Of a stretch of 64,000 nt of DNA, positions 25,335 to 33,254 are shown in pieces (position 1 is the stretch's first letter; every line of letters starts with the position of its first letter). The stretch lies in the NCBI RefSeq assembly GCF_000423705.1, contig NZ_KE384082.1:556843-620842 (forward strand), given 5' to 3'. Both the position numbers and the translations under genes were made by a program. This DNA is from Stappia stellulata DSM 5886 (GTDB lineage: Bacteria; Pseudomonadota; Alphaproteobacteria; Rhizobiales; Stappiaceae). The notes under the pieces were generated by a model, which saw nothing but the letters and a program-made list of their open reading frames with translations, did not search any database and was not told where the DNA came from.

Positions 25335-26741
25335 ATGAGCCTTTCCAGTCAAACCGACATCGCCGTGATCGGAGGCGGCGCCACCGGATGGATGGCAGCC
25401 GCCTACCTGAAACGCATGTTGCCGTCAGCGGATGTTGCGCTGATGGATTCGCCCTCCGTGGCGCCGCTCGGCGTCGGGGAATCGCTGAACGACATCTCCC
25501 GCCGGTTCAACACCGCCCTCGGTCTCGACGAACGCGCATTCCTGCGCGCCGGCGACGGCACATACAAGATCGGCATCCGCTTCGAGAACTTCGACCGCGC
25601 GGGCGGCGACTTCTTCCATCCCTTCGGCCGCCCCCGAACCCCGGTTCGGGCCGTTCCAGGCGCCCAGGAGGCCTATGCCGCAACCGGACTGTGCCGCCAG
25701 GACCGCTTCGATCCACGCGAGGACGCGCGCGGCTACCACGTCTGCGCGACACGCTATGCCACCTGCTTGCGAGACCTGGCACTTTCGCTCGGCGTTCGAC
25801 ATATCGAACGCCATGCCCGCGAGGTCTTGCGCAAGGGCGATACCATCGCAACGGTCGAGGGGCTTTCGGCGGATCTCTTCATCGACTGCACGGGCTTTCG
25901 CGCGTTGCTGATCGGCGATGCGCTCGCCACGCCCTTCGAACCCTTGTCCGGCCTGCTTCCCAACGACGCCGCCGTTGCCCTGCGCGTGCCCTACGACGCG
26001 GTGGCAGAACGCCCCTTCCCCTACACCAGATGCACGGCGATGGAGGCCGGCTGGATCTGGCGCATCCCGCTCTGGTCGAGGCTCGGCGCCGGCTATTGCT
26101 ACAGCTCCCGCCACATCTCCGCCGCCCAGGCCGAAAAAAGCTTGCGCGCGCAGCTTGGCCTGGACACAGACAGACCCGAAGGCACGAACGACGGCCTCGA
26201 GCCGATGCATATCGCCTTTCGCCACGGGCGTCATACACACGCCCGACGCGGAAACTGCGTGGCCCTCGGCGGCGCCTTCGGTTTTATCGAGCCGCTGGAA
26301 TCGACCGGCCTGTCGATGACCCAGGCCGCCATCATGGCACTGGTGCCGGGACTTGCCGACCTTGACCAGTGGGACCGGCTTTGCCGACGGCGGTTCGACA
26401 CGACGGCCGACTTCGTCTTCGCCCACTACTGGCTCAGCGACCGCACGGACACGCCCTACTGGCGCGACGTCAAGCAGCTCACCCCGAGCCCGCTTCTGTC
26501 GCGGGTGCTGGGATGTGCCGCGGCGGGCGACTACACGCAGATCGATCGCGACCCGGGCTTTTTCTACCGGCCGCACAACTGGGATGTCGTCCTGTCCGGA
26601 ATGGGGGCCTTCGACGGTCGCCGCGCGCTCGAGCCCTTTCTTCCCGAGGACCGTGACAGTCCGGATCTCGTCTCCTATCTCGCCACCCATGTACACGGAT
26701 CGCCCGAATGGCCCCGGATCCCCGCGCACAACGCAACATGA
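25335..26741 (+). CDS. Flavin-dependent tryptophan-halogenase-family protein
   Basis: A 468-aa FAD-dependent halogenase. The FAD-binding GxGxxG is IGGGATGW (12-19) and the halogenase signature WxWxIP is WIWRIP (240-245). The HOCl-activating lysine is at Lys78 in GTYKIGIRF, matching Lys79 of PrnA/RebH. GFIEPLESTGLSMTQ near residue 320 carries the acidic residue expected near the substrate. It therefore looks catalytically competent. The substrate could be free Trp, a small aromatic or a peptide Trp. Its stop overlaps the next gene (ATGA), and the two-gene unit is convergent with the precursor-peptide operon, which suggests one biosynthetic locus. Confidence 0.88.
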   Translation: MSLSSQTDIAVIGGGATGWMAAAYLKRMLPSADVALMDSPSVAPLGVGESLNDISRRFNTALGLDERAFLRAGDGTYKIGIRFENFDRAGGDFFHPFGRPRTPVRAVPGAQEAYAATGLCRQDRFDPREDARGYHVCATRYATCLRDLALSLGVRHIERHAREVLRKGDTIATVEGLSADLFIDCTGFRALLIGDALATPFEPLSGLLPNDAAVALRVPYDAVAERPFPYTRCTAMEAGWIWRIPLWSRLGAGYCYSSRHISAAQAEKSLRAQLGLDTDRPEGTNDGLEPMHIAFRHGRHTHARRGNCVALGGAFGFIEPLESTGLSMTQAAIMALVPGLADLDQWDRLCRRRFDTTADFVFAHYWLSDRTDTPYWRDVKQLTPSPLLSRVLGCAAAGDYTQIDRDPGFFYRPHNWDVVLSGMGAFDGRRALEPFLPEDRDSPDLVSYLATHVHGSPEWPRIPAHNAT

Positions 26742-27358
26742 GACTTGAGCCCGTCCGCACGCTCACGGTGGAGGGCATCCCGTTGCACCTTTACCGCTGG
26801 ACAGACGAAGAGGCGCTTGCCGAGATCCGCGCGGCGATCCTGGCCCGGGAAGCCGAGATCCTGCGCCTGCCGCGCAGCGTGGAATGGAGCGTGCGGCACG
26901 ACCGCGTCGCCTCGTCGCGCTATGCCAGCTACAATCTGCTGGCACTGCCGGACCCGCCTTTTCAGGCCCTCGGACGCGCAATCCGCGCCAGCATCGATGC
27001 CCTGCGCGCGGCGCGCGGCCTGCCCGAAAAACAGATGTACATCCAGTGCTGGTCGAACATCCTGCGCGCCGGTGAGGGCCTGCCGCGTCATGCCCACCCC
27101 TACCCGCTCCACGGCCATCTCAATGTCTCCACCTCGGGAAGCGTGACCCGCTACGGCGCCGGCGACCCGGTCGAGATCGACAACCGGCCGGGCGACATCA
27201 CAGTGTTCGCCAAACCCGGCCTTGCCCATGACGTGCCCGCCTATACCGGCCCGGACGCCCGCATTTCCATCGCCTTCGACCTGTTGCCGGTTGCCTTCGT
27301 CGACGCGGACCCGCGCTGGCGAAAGCGGCATGCGGAGCGCAGTTTCATTCCGTTTTGA
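26738..27358 (+). CDS. Putative 2OG-Fe(II) oxygenase-like protein
   Basis: A 206-aa double-stranded beta-helix protein resembling putative 2OG-Fe(II) oxygenases that contain W-x-N...H-x-H near the metal site. The relevant segment is QCWSNILRAGEGLPRHAHPYPLHGHLNVSTSG (residues 103-134), with candidate iron ligands His118/His120. GDITVFAKPGLAHDVPAYTG follows (His164), and RISIAFDLL holds an Arg175 that could bind 2-oxoglutarate. Assignment of individual ligands is tentative. It overlaps the halogenase stop by 4 bp (ATGA), so the two products probably act on the same substrate. A longer start at 26708 is possible but not needed. Confidence 0.6.
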   Translation: MRLEPVRTLTVEGIPLHLYRWTDEEALAEIRAAILAREAEILRLPRSVEWSVRHDRVASSRYASYNLLALPDPPFQALGRAIRASIDALRAARGLPEKQMYIQCWSNILRAGEGLPRHAHPYPLHGHLNVSTSGSVTRYGAGDPVEIDNRPGDITVFAKPGLAHDVPAYTGPDARISIAFDLLPVAFVDADPRWRKRHAERSFIPF

Positions 27359-27375
27359 AAAGACCGGCCGTCCGA

Positions 27376-28890
27376 TCACGCATCCGGGCAAAGCGCCGTT
27401 TCGATTTCGCCCGCCAGCGCATCGAGATCCGCTTCGCGCAGCGCCGCAAGCCGCGCCGATGCGACCCGGTGACCGCAGACAAGCGGCGACAAGGACATGC
27501 CGCCCTCAACGATCACCGGCCCGTCTGCGGTGTCGACAAAGGGAAATTTCGGCACGGAAAGCCGCATCAGCTCGGCGGATTCGCGGCGGCGCACCGCCGC
27601 TTCGACCTCCGGTGCAAGCGCGACCGACACCGGCAGCTCCGCGATCGTGCGCTCAAGCCAGCCGGGCGCGCGCGCACCGGCGAGATAGCCGGCCATCAGT
27701 TCGCCGTAGAGCACCGTGGCGCGTGCGACGAAACGGCCCTCGCCGCCCGGTCCGGCAAACGGCGCGCCGCGCGCCAGAAGCACCTCGCGCAAGCGCAAGG
27801 CGTCGTCGCCCGCCTCGCGAAACCCGCGCACGACCTCGCCGCCACGCCCCCGCGCCGGCACGCACCGCCCATGGAGACAGGGAAGGTTGCACAGATCCTC
27901 ATCGACGATCTCGTGCCGGGAAAGCGCAACGCGCCCAACGGGGTCTAGATGAAAATGGCGAACGCTGTGCCGGCGCGCCGCCGTCATCGACAGGCCCGCG
28001 CGCGACATCGCCGGATCGGCCCCCGCCGGCGGCAGAAAGCCGGTGCGCGACAGCGGCGGAGTCGATAAATCGGCCCCCGGATAGACGCAGGTCTCGCAAT
28101 CGACGAGCCAGGGCGTTCCGCGGCGGGCGACGAGATTGGAGGCAACCGCATCGCGCGAATTGGTCACCCAAAGCCAGAAGAGGAGATGGCCCGCGTGCCG
28201 GTAAAAGGCGGACACCTCACCGCTCGCCGTCGCCGGCGCCGTGTCGATCCAGGCGCACCAGCCGTATCCCGACCGCTCCAGCGTCTGCGGGGCAAACAGG
28301 GCCGAACCCGCCCCCTGTCCGGCAAGGAACCCGGCGAACCCGTGCCACAGGCGTTCGCGCGCAACCGAACGCGGCTTGTATGCCAGCCGGCCGCCCCCCT
28401 CGAAGTCGATCCGTCTGACGCAGGCGCCGCGATGATACTCGCCGCAAGCACCGGCGATCCGCTCGACGGCCCCCGTTTCCGGGATGGCGAAATCGGCCTC
28501 AAGGCGCGCCGCGTCCAGGCACCGCCGCGACAGCATTGCCGCAACGCCGGCCGTCCAGTCCTCCAGAAAGACCGCGAGATGCCGGCCGAGACTGCGCGCG
28601 CCGCCTTGGCACGCGGCCTCCTGAAAGGCAGGAAAATCCGCGTGTCCCGCAAGAGCCGCGAGCGGAAGGCCGGCGCCGGCGGCCTGTGCCATCACAATGT
28701 CGGGAACCGCGATCCCGGCAAGCGCACGCGCGCCTTCGCGCACCAGATCCGCGCGCGCCTCGCCGGCGAGGCGGATCGCCGGCCCCGGCCCTCCGCCGGC
28801 GCGTGCCACAGCCTCTGTCACCGCCTGCCCGGCCAGCGCGTGGCACACGTCGAACCCGGGCAGGGCCTCCGCGCAACCGCGGTAGATCAC
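27376..28890 (-). CDS. Stand-alone LanM-type (DUF4135) lanthipeptide dehydratase-like protein
   Basis: A 504-aa protein that matches only the N-terminal dehydratase domain of type II lanthipeptide synthetases (LanM), which are normally about 1000 aa. Visible LanM elements are RLAYKPRS (169-175), RSGYGW (206-211), AFYRHAGHLL (228-237), TNSRDAVASNLV (243-254) and PWLVDCETCVYPG (260-272). The last two correspond to the kinase-like active-site region. The C-terminal LanC cyclase domain is absent, and the frame stops instead. The GTG start at 28890 overlaps the stop of the JmjC gene (GTGA). In LanM this domain phosphorylates and then eliminates Ser/Thr. Here the target is unknown. Confidence 0.75.
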   Translation of the reverse strand: MIYRGCAEALPGFDVCHALAGQAVTEAVARAGGGPGPAIRLAGEARADLVREGARALAGIAVPDIVMAQAAGAGLPLAALAGHADFPAFQEAACQGGARSLGRHLAVFLEDWTAGVAAMLSRRCLDAARLEADFAIPETGAVERIAGACGEYHRGACVRRIDFEGGGRLAYKPRSVARERLWHGFAGFLAGQGAGSALFAPQTLERSGYGWCAWIDTAPATASGEVSAFYRHAGHLLFWLWVTNSRDAVASNLVARRGTPWLVDCETCVYPGADLSTPPLSRTGFLPPAGADPAMSRAGLSMTAARRHSVRHFHLDPVGRVALSRHEIVDEDLCNLPCLHGRCVPARGRGGEVVRGFREAGDDALRLREVLLARGAPFAGPGGEGRFVARATVLYGELMAGYLAGARAPGWLERTIAELPVSVALAPEVEAAVRRRESAELMRLSVPKFPFVDTADGPVIVEGGMSLSPLVCGHRVASARLAALREADLDALAGEIETALCPDA

Positions 28891-30128
28891 GCCGGCGGAC
28901 AGAGTGTGAGAAGCCCGTTGCGGGCAAGCAGGCGCACCAGTTCGACGCGCGCGTCGATGTCGAGGGGCTCCGGCAGGTCGCTTGCGCGAAACGGCGCCTG
29001 CGAACGCGCGATCCAGCGCAACGCGCCGCCGGCGACCAGCGGCGCCTCGATACACCCGGGCTGGAGATCCTCGTCGGTGGCAAGCCCGATGCCGGGGAAC
29101 TGGATGCGCACCGCAGCGCCCTTTTCGTAGACGTGACAGGGGCATTCGGGACGGCGCAGAACCAGCGTGTCGGCGTCGATGTCTTCCGCCCGCGTCGCGA
29201 CCCGGATGTGTTCGCCCGGCAGGGGACGCAACTGCGCACCGAGATTTTCCATCAACCGCTCCATCGCGAGCTTGCGCGGCCGTCGCTTGCCGGCGATTTC
29301 GCCAAGATGCGCCAGTTTTTCCGCGCACAAGGCGTCGAAGGCCTCTCCGTCGAGCTGGAGGATCGAGCTGCGGAAGGCCGGATCCTGTTCCGCCGCGACC
29401 TGAACCAGCGCCGACAGATAGTCGACCCAGCGCAGCGGCCTGAACCCCATCGTCAGATGAAAGGAATGGCCCTCGAGCGTGTGCGGCCCATGCACGAGCC
29501 CGCGCGGCACATACAAAAGATCGCCCGGCTCCAGATCGAAGACGGCGGAAGGGTCTCCCACGCTGTCCTGGTCGATCAAGTGGATCTGGCGGTCGATGGG
29601 GAGCTCTACGCGCTGGTCGAAGAGCGGCCAGCGCTTGGTGCCTTCAAGCTGCAGGATGAAGACGTCGTGCGTGTCGAAATGGGCGAGGAACCCTTGCTGC
29701 TCGGTCGGGGTCAAAAACCCGTTGGCCGCGACCTTGCCGCCGAATTCCGCCTCGATGGCGCGCGCCACCCGCGCCACCGGAACCGACATCGTGTCCATGC
29801 CGTTGAGGATCAGCGTGCAGCCGTCCGCCAGCCGGTCCACCGACCAGCGAAACAGGCTCTTGCCCTGCGAGGGATGCGGCATCGCGAAATAGCTGCCGCG
29901 CCGGTTGACCCTCAGCACGCGGCGCAGCTTTTCCTCCTGGCTCCAGAGCAAATGCTCGAAGCCCTCGATATCCGGGAATCCCGGATAGCGCTCGCCAACA
30001 CCGCGCCCGGTGAGATGCAACGGTTTCTTCTCGTAGTAGTCGGCGAAGAACGCCTCCACCGAGAGCGGCGCGAGCAGCGAGGCGAGGCTCGCCGACGCTT
30101 CCGCCGGCGTGCTTGCCTGCAGTGTCAT
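28887..30128 (-). CDS. JmjC/cupin-domain hydroxylase (ribosomal-oxygenase-like)
   Basis: A 413-aa Fe(II)/2-oxoglutarate oxygenase of the cupin_4/JmjC group, related to the protein hydroxylases that modify ribosomal proteins. The metal triad is HFD (His150, Asp152) in FLAHFDTHDVFILQLEG, plus His213 in DLLYVPRGLVHGPHT. YYEKKPLHL near residue 31 is the usual N-terminal anchor. Given that the NHLP precursor is 16 bp upstream and the LanM-like gene overlaps downstream, it probably hydroxylates the peptide; this is an inference. The ATG at 30128 is preferred over 30158. Confidence 0.8.
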   Translation of the reverse strand: MTLQASTPAEASASLASLLAPLSVEAFFADYYEKKPLHLTGRGVGERYPGFPDIEGFEHLLWSQEEKLRRVLRVNRRGSYFAMPHPSQGKSLFRWSVDRLADGCTLILNGMDTMSVPVARVARAIEAEFGGKVAANGFLTPTEQQGFLAHFDTHDVFILQLEGTKRWPLFDQRVELPIDRQIHLIDQDSVGDPSAVFDLEPGDLLYVPRGLVHGPHTLEGHSFHLTMGFRPLRWVDYLSALVQVAAEQDPAFRSSILQLDGEAFDALCAEKLAHLGEIAGKRRPRKLAMERLMENLGAQLRPLPGEHIRVATRAEDIDADTLVLRRPECPCHVYEKGAAVRIQFPGIGLATDEDLQPGCIEAPLVAGGALRWIARSQAPFRASDLPEPLDIDARVELVRLLARNGLLTLCPPA

Positions 30129-30144
30129 GGTGCTCTCCCGTGCG

Positions 30145-30441
30145 TCAGAAAAGCTCAAGTTGAATGGCGATCACCTGGGCGGCGATCGTCATCAGGTCGT
30201 CCCTGTCGAGCTTCAGCAGATCGGGGGGAGAGGGAATGACGATATTCTTGTGGGTCTTGGTGTCGAAGTGAAACTGGACCTTGACGTCGCCGTCCTTTTC
30301 GAACTCGAAGCCCTCTTCCTCAAGCATCCGGTGCGGTTGCTCCGACAGCATCTTGGCGTAATCCGGATCGGTCCAGGCCTTGACCACGATCCGCGCCATG
30401 ATGTCCCGATTTTCCCTGGAATCCTTGGGTGAACTTACCAT
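30145..30441 (-). CDS. NHLP-type (nitrile hydratase leader peptide) RiPP precursor candidate
   Basis: A 98-aa acidic peptide that resembles nitrile-hydratase-alpha-like leader peptides. DIMARIVVKAWTDPDYAKML (residues 13-32) matches the conserved R/K-AW-DP-[FY] helix. It is followed by MLEEEGFEFEKDGDVKVQFHFD and NIVIPSPPDLLKLDRDDL, the usual proline turn and final helix. The family's GG/GA cleavage site is missing: the peptide simply ends IAAQVIAIQLELF. It lacks the CxxCSC metal motif of real nitrile hydratase. The ATG at 30441 fits the family length and has AGGGAG upstream; an ATG at 30399 would cut into the conserved start. It is the first gene of an operon with the JmjC and LanM-like genes. 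Confidence 0.7.
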   Translation of the reverse strand: MVSSPKDSRENRDIMARIVVKAWTDPDYAKMLSEQPHRMLEEEGFEFEKDGDVKVQFHFDTKTHKNIVIPSPPDLLKLDRDDLMTIAAQVIAIQLELF

Positions 30442-30558
30442 ATCCCGACATCTCCCTGAATTTTCGCGCAAAAATCATGAAACCTCCCCAGAGGAAGGCA
30501 AAAACAATTGAATCGCCCGGCCAAAGACGCGAGAACAAGACGCCGAACGCCCGCAAAA

Positions 30559-30588
30559 AGTGTAACAAAAAACAAGAAACAGTTTCAA
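30559..30588 (-). promoter_or_regulatory. Promoter candidate for the RiPP precursor operon
   Basis: On the minus strand, TTGAAA (30588-30583) and TACACT (30564-30559) are separated by 18 bp within an AT-rich patch, about 120 bp before the precursor start. This resembles a sigma-70 promoter. A strong GGGGAGG site and an out-of-frame ATG (30478) occur in the leader between this promoter and the precursor. Confidence 0.4.
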
Positions 30589-30679
30589 TCACTCAAATAT
30601 CGCGCAATGGTTGAATTCTTCGGCGCACCAGTGCCGTGTCCGGGATGGTCCGAACCGACCGGCAGGGCGACGGGCCGGC

Positions 30680-31840
30680 TCAGGCGGTCAGCTTGCGCTC
30701 CAGGCCGCACAGCATGTCGAGGCAGGACTGAAGCTGGTCGCGGCTGACGAATTCGTCCGGCTTGTGCGCCTGCGCGATCGATCCCGGACCGCAGACGACC
30801 GCCGACATGCCGAAGGCCTGAAACAGCCCGGCCTCGGTCCCGAAGGCGACAACGTCCGCGCCGTTGGCGCCGGTGAGTTCGGCGACAATGCGCCGTGCCT
30901 CGTTGTCGTCGGCCGGTTCCAGTCCCGCGACCTCGCCGATCACCTCGGTGACGACTTCCGCGTCCTGCGACACCGCGCGCATCGCCGGCAGGAGTTCGTC
31001 CGCGACATAGGCCTCGATGCGCGCACGCACGAACAGCCGGTCGGCTTCGGTCACGGGCCGCATTTCCCAGTCGAGGCTGCAGTGCCCCGGGATCACGTTG
31101 TGCGCGACCCCGCCGACGAGACGGCCGACCTGCAGTGTCGTCCAGGGCGGATCGAAGCGGCTGTCGGCGGGCGCGCGCGCCTTGAGCATCTCGCGCAGCT
31201 CCATCAGCCGGGCAACGTAACGCACGGCGTATTCGACCGCATTGACGCCGGCGTCGGGTGCCGAGGCATGCCCTTCCAGACCGGTGAAACGGGTGGTGTA
31301 TTCGCAGCAGCCCTTGTGGCCCTCGATGATGCGCATCTCGGTCGGCTCGCCGATGATCGCGACCGACGGGCGCAGCTCCATCCGCGCCAGGTCGTCGACC
31401 AGCTGGCGCGCGCCCAGGCACCCCACCTCCTCGTCATAGGTGAAGGAGAAATGCAGCGGCCGGGTGAGTTTTTGCGCGGCATAGCGCGGGGCGACCGCCA
31501 TCGCCGCGGCAATGAACCCCTTCATGTCGCAGCTGCCGCGCCCGTAAAGAAGGCCGTCCGCCTCACGCAAGGTGAAGGGGTCAGACGACCAGTCCTGGTC
31601 CTCCACCGGCACCACGTCGCTGTGCCCCGACAGCACGATCCCGCCGTCGGTCTCCGGTCCGAGCGTTGCGAAGAGATTGGCCTTGTGGCCGGTCTCGTCG
31701 ATCATCACCTGGGTGCGCGCGCCCAGTTCTCCGAGATAGTCGGCGGCATGGGCGATCAGTTCGAGATTGCTGTCGGAGGACACCGTCGGGAAGGCGATCA
31801 GCTCGGCGAGGATGTCGCGCGTGTCATCGATCAGGGCCAT
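30680..31840 (-). CDS. ArgE-family M20 deacetylase, probably N-acetyl-2,4-diaminobutyrate deacetylase
   Basis: A 386-aa cytoplasmic Zn-dependent M20 peptidase of the acetylornithine deacetylase (ArgE) group. Metal motifs are VLSGHSDVVPVED (His), YGRGSCDMKGF (Asp), FTYDEEVGCLGA (catalytic/metal Glu pair) and a late SIAQAHKPDEF (His). It sits directly after doeA on the same strand (37-bp gap), where clusters usually carry DoeB/EutE, the AstE-type deacetylase of N-acetyl-diaminobutyrate. I infer that it performs that reaction. A housekeeping ArgE role in arginine synthesis is the alternative. The start has a GGAGAG site. Confidence 0.8.
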   Translation of the reverse strand: MALIDDTRDILAELIAFPTVSSDSNLELIAHAADYLGELGARTQVMIDETGHKANLFATLGPETDGGIVLSGHSDVVPVEDQDWSSDPFTLREADGLLYGRGSCDMKGFIAAAMAVAPRYAAQKLTRPLHFSFTYDEEVGCLGARQLVDDLARMELRPSVAIIGEPTEMRIIEGHKGCCEYTTRFTGLEGHASAPDAGVNAVEYAVRYVARLMELREMLKARAPADSRFDPPWTTLQVGRLVGGVAHNVIPGHCSLDWEMRPVTEADRLFVRARIEAYVADELLPAMRAVSQDAEVVTEVIGEVAGLEPADDNEARRIVAELTGANGADVVAFGTEAGLFQAFGMSAVVCGPGSIAQAHKPDEFVSRDQLQSCLDMLCGLERKLTA

Positions 31841-31877
31841 CTGGCACTCTCCTGTTTCGGCGTCGCAGTCGCGTCTG

Positions 31878-33062
31878 TCAGACCTTGACGATCAGCTCGC
31901 GCGGCCGCTTGCACAGACACTCGGCCGGCCCCTCGGGCTTGATCAGGATGCTCTCGGTGATTTCCATTCCCCAGGAATCCATCCAAAGACCCGGCATGAA
32001 GTGAAACGTCATCCCGGCTTCCAGCACCGTGTCGTCGTCGGCGCGCAGCGAGATCGTGCGCTCGCCCCAGTCCGGCGGATAGGAAACGCCGATCGGATAG
32101 CCGCAGCGCGCCGCCCGGTCGATGCCCGCGCGAGCCAGCGGCGCGCCCAGCGCCTCGGCAATGTCGGCGGCGGTGTTGCCGGCGCGCGCCGCGTCGAGGC
32201 CGGCCTCGAGCCCCTCCACCAGCGCCATTTCGGCATCCAGCAGATATTGCGGCGGCTTGCCGAGGTAGACGGTCCGGCAAAACGGCGCGTGATAACGGCG
32301 GTAGCAGCCGGCGATCTCGAAGAAGGTCGCACTTTCCGCATCGATCAGCCGTCCGTCCCAGGTCAGATGCGGCGCGGCCGCGTCCGATCCGCTCGGCAGC
32401 AGCGGCACGATGGCGGGATAGTCGCCCCAGGCATCCTCGGTGCCGCGGATCGCATCGGCATAGATATCGGCGACCAGATCGGTCTTGCGCATGCCCGGAC
32501 GGATGCGCTCGACGATGCCGTCGATGATCTTTTCCGAGATCCGCGCGGCCCGGCGCATGAAGACGATCTCCTCGTCGGATTTCACCGCCCGCTGCCAGTT
32601 GACCAGCGCGGTCGCATCGATGAAATCCGCTTCGGGAAGCTCGCTTTGCAGGGTCAGGAAGGCCTTTGCGGAGAAGTAGTAGTTCTCCAGCTCCACGCCG
32701 ATGCGCTTGTCGTCGTAGCCGTAGCTGCGAATGATCGCCGCCAGCGTTTCCATCGGGTGGCGCACCGTCGACTGGACATAGAAGTCGGGATAACCGGAGA
32801 CCCGCTCGTCATCCATCCACACGGTGCGGATCGCGCCGTTGGCGTCCTGCAGCCGGCCCCACCAGATCGGTTCCGCGTCGTGAAACACCAGAACGCCCTG
32901 ATGGACGTAGAACGACCAACCATCGTAACCGGTCAGCCAGGCCATGTTGGAGGGATCCTCGACGAAGAGAATGTCGATGTCCTCTTTCCGCATGGCGGCA
33001 CGAACTTTTTCCAGGCGACGCGCAAACTCGGCCACGGAAAACGGTAATTCTGACGCCGGCAT
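31878..33062 (-). CDS. doeA: DoeA/EutD, ectoine hydrolase
   Basis: A 394-aa M24 (creatinase/prolidase-fold) enzyme that opens the ectoine ring to N-acetyl-L-2,4-diaminobutyrate. Recognisable segments are FVEDPSNMAWLTGYDGWSFYVHQGV, WMDDERVSGYPDFYVQSTVRHPME, KSDEEIVFMRRAARISE and HLTWDGRLIDAESATFFEIAGCYRRYHAPFCRTVYLG, which are characteristic of DoeA. The ATG at 33062 has AGGGGGG upstream. It is divergent from eutB, and the 192-bp gap between them is the likely control region for the AsnC-type regulator encoded downstream. Confidence 0.92.
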   Translation of the reverse strand: MPASELPFSVAEFARRLEKVRAAMRKEDIDILFVEDPSNMAWLTGYDGWSFYVHQGVLVFHDAEPIWWGRLQDANGAIRTVWMDDERVSGYPDFYVQSTVRHPMETLAAIIRSYGYDDKRIGVELENYYFSAKAFLTLQSELPEADFIDATALVNWQRAVKSDEEIVFMRRAARISEKIIDGIVERIRPGMRKTDLVADIYADAIRGTEDAWGDYPAIVPLLPSGSDAAAPHLTWDGRLIDAESATFFEIAGCYRRYHAPFCRTVYLGKPPQYLLDAEMALVEGLEAGLDAARAGNTAADIAEALGAPLARAGIDRAARCGYPIGVSYPPDWGERTISLRADDDTVLEAGMTFHFMPGLWMDSWGMEITESILIKPEGPAECLCKRPRELIVKV

Positions 33063-33254
33063 GAGCCCCCCTGTGTGAAGTTCGTTGAAAAGAACAGCCT
33101 CTGGCGTTGTACACACGCTGTGCCTGATTTGGACAGAGGGATTTTCGCTTGCCTCGCCATTGCCGTTGCCCCGCTGCAAGGCAGGATTGACGCCGGCCGC
33201 CGCGCGTGGTCGCCTGACGCAGGCGACGGGTGACCAACTTGCGGGGCGCAATAC

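Noticed and set aside
30145-30441. Nitrile hydratase alpha subunit
   Set aside because: The peptide is under 100 aa and lacks the CxxCSC metal-binding motif. No beta subunit or activator gene is nearby.
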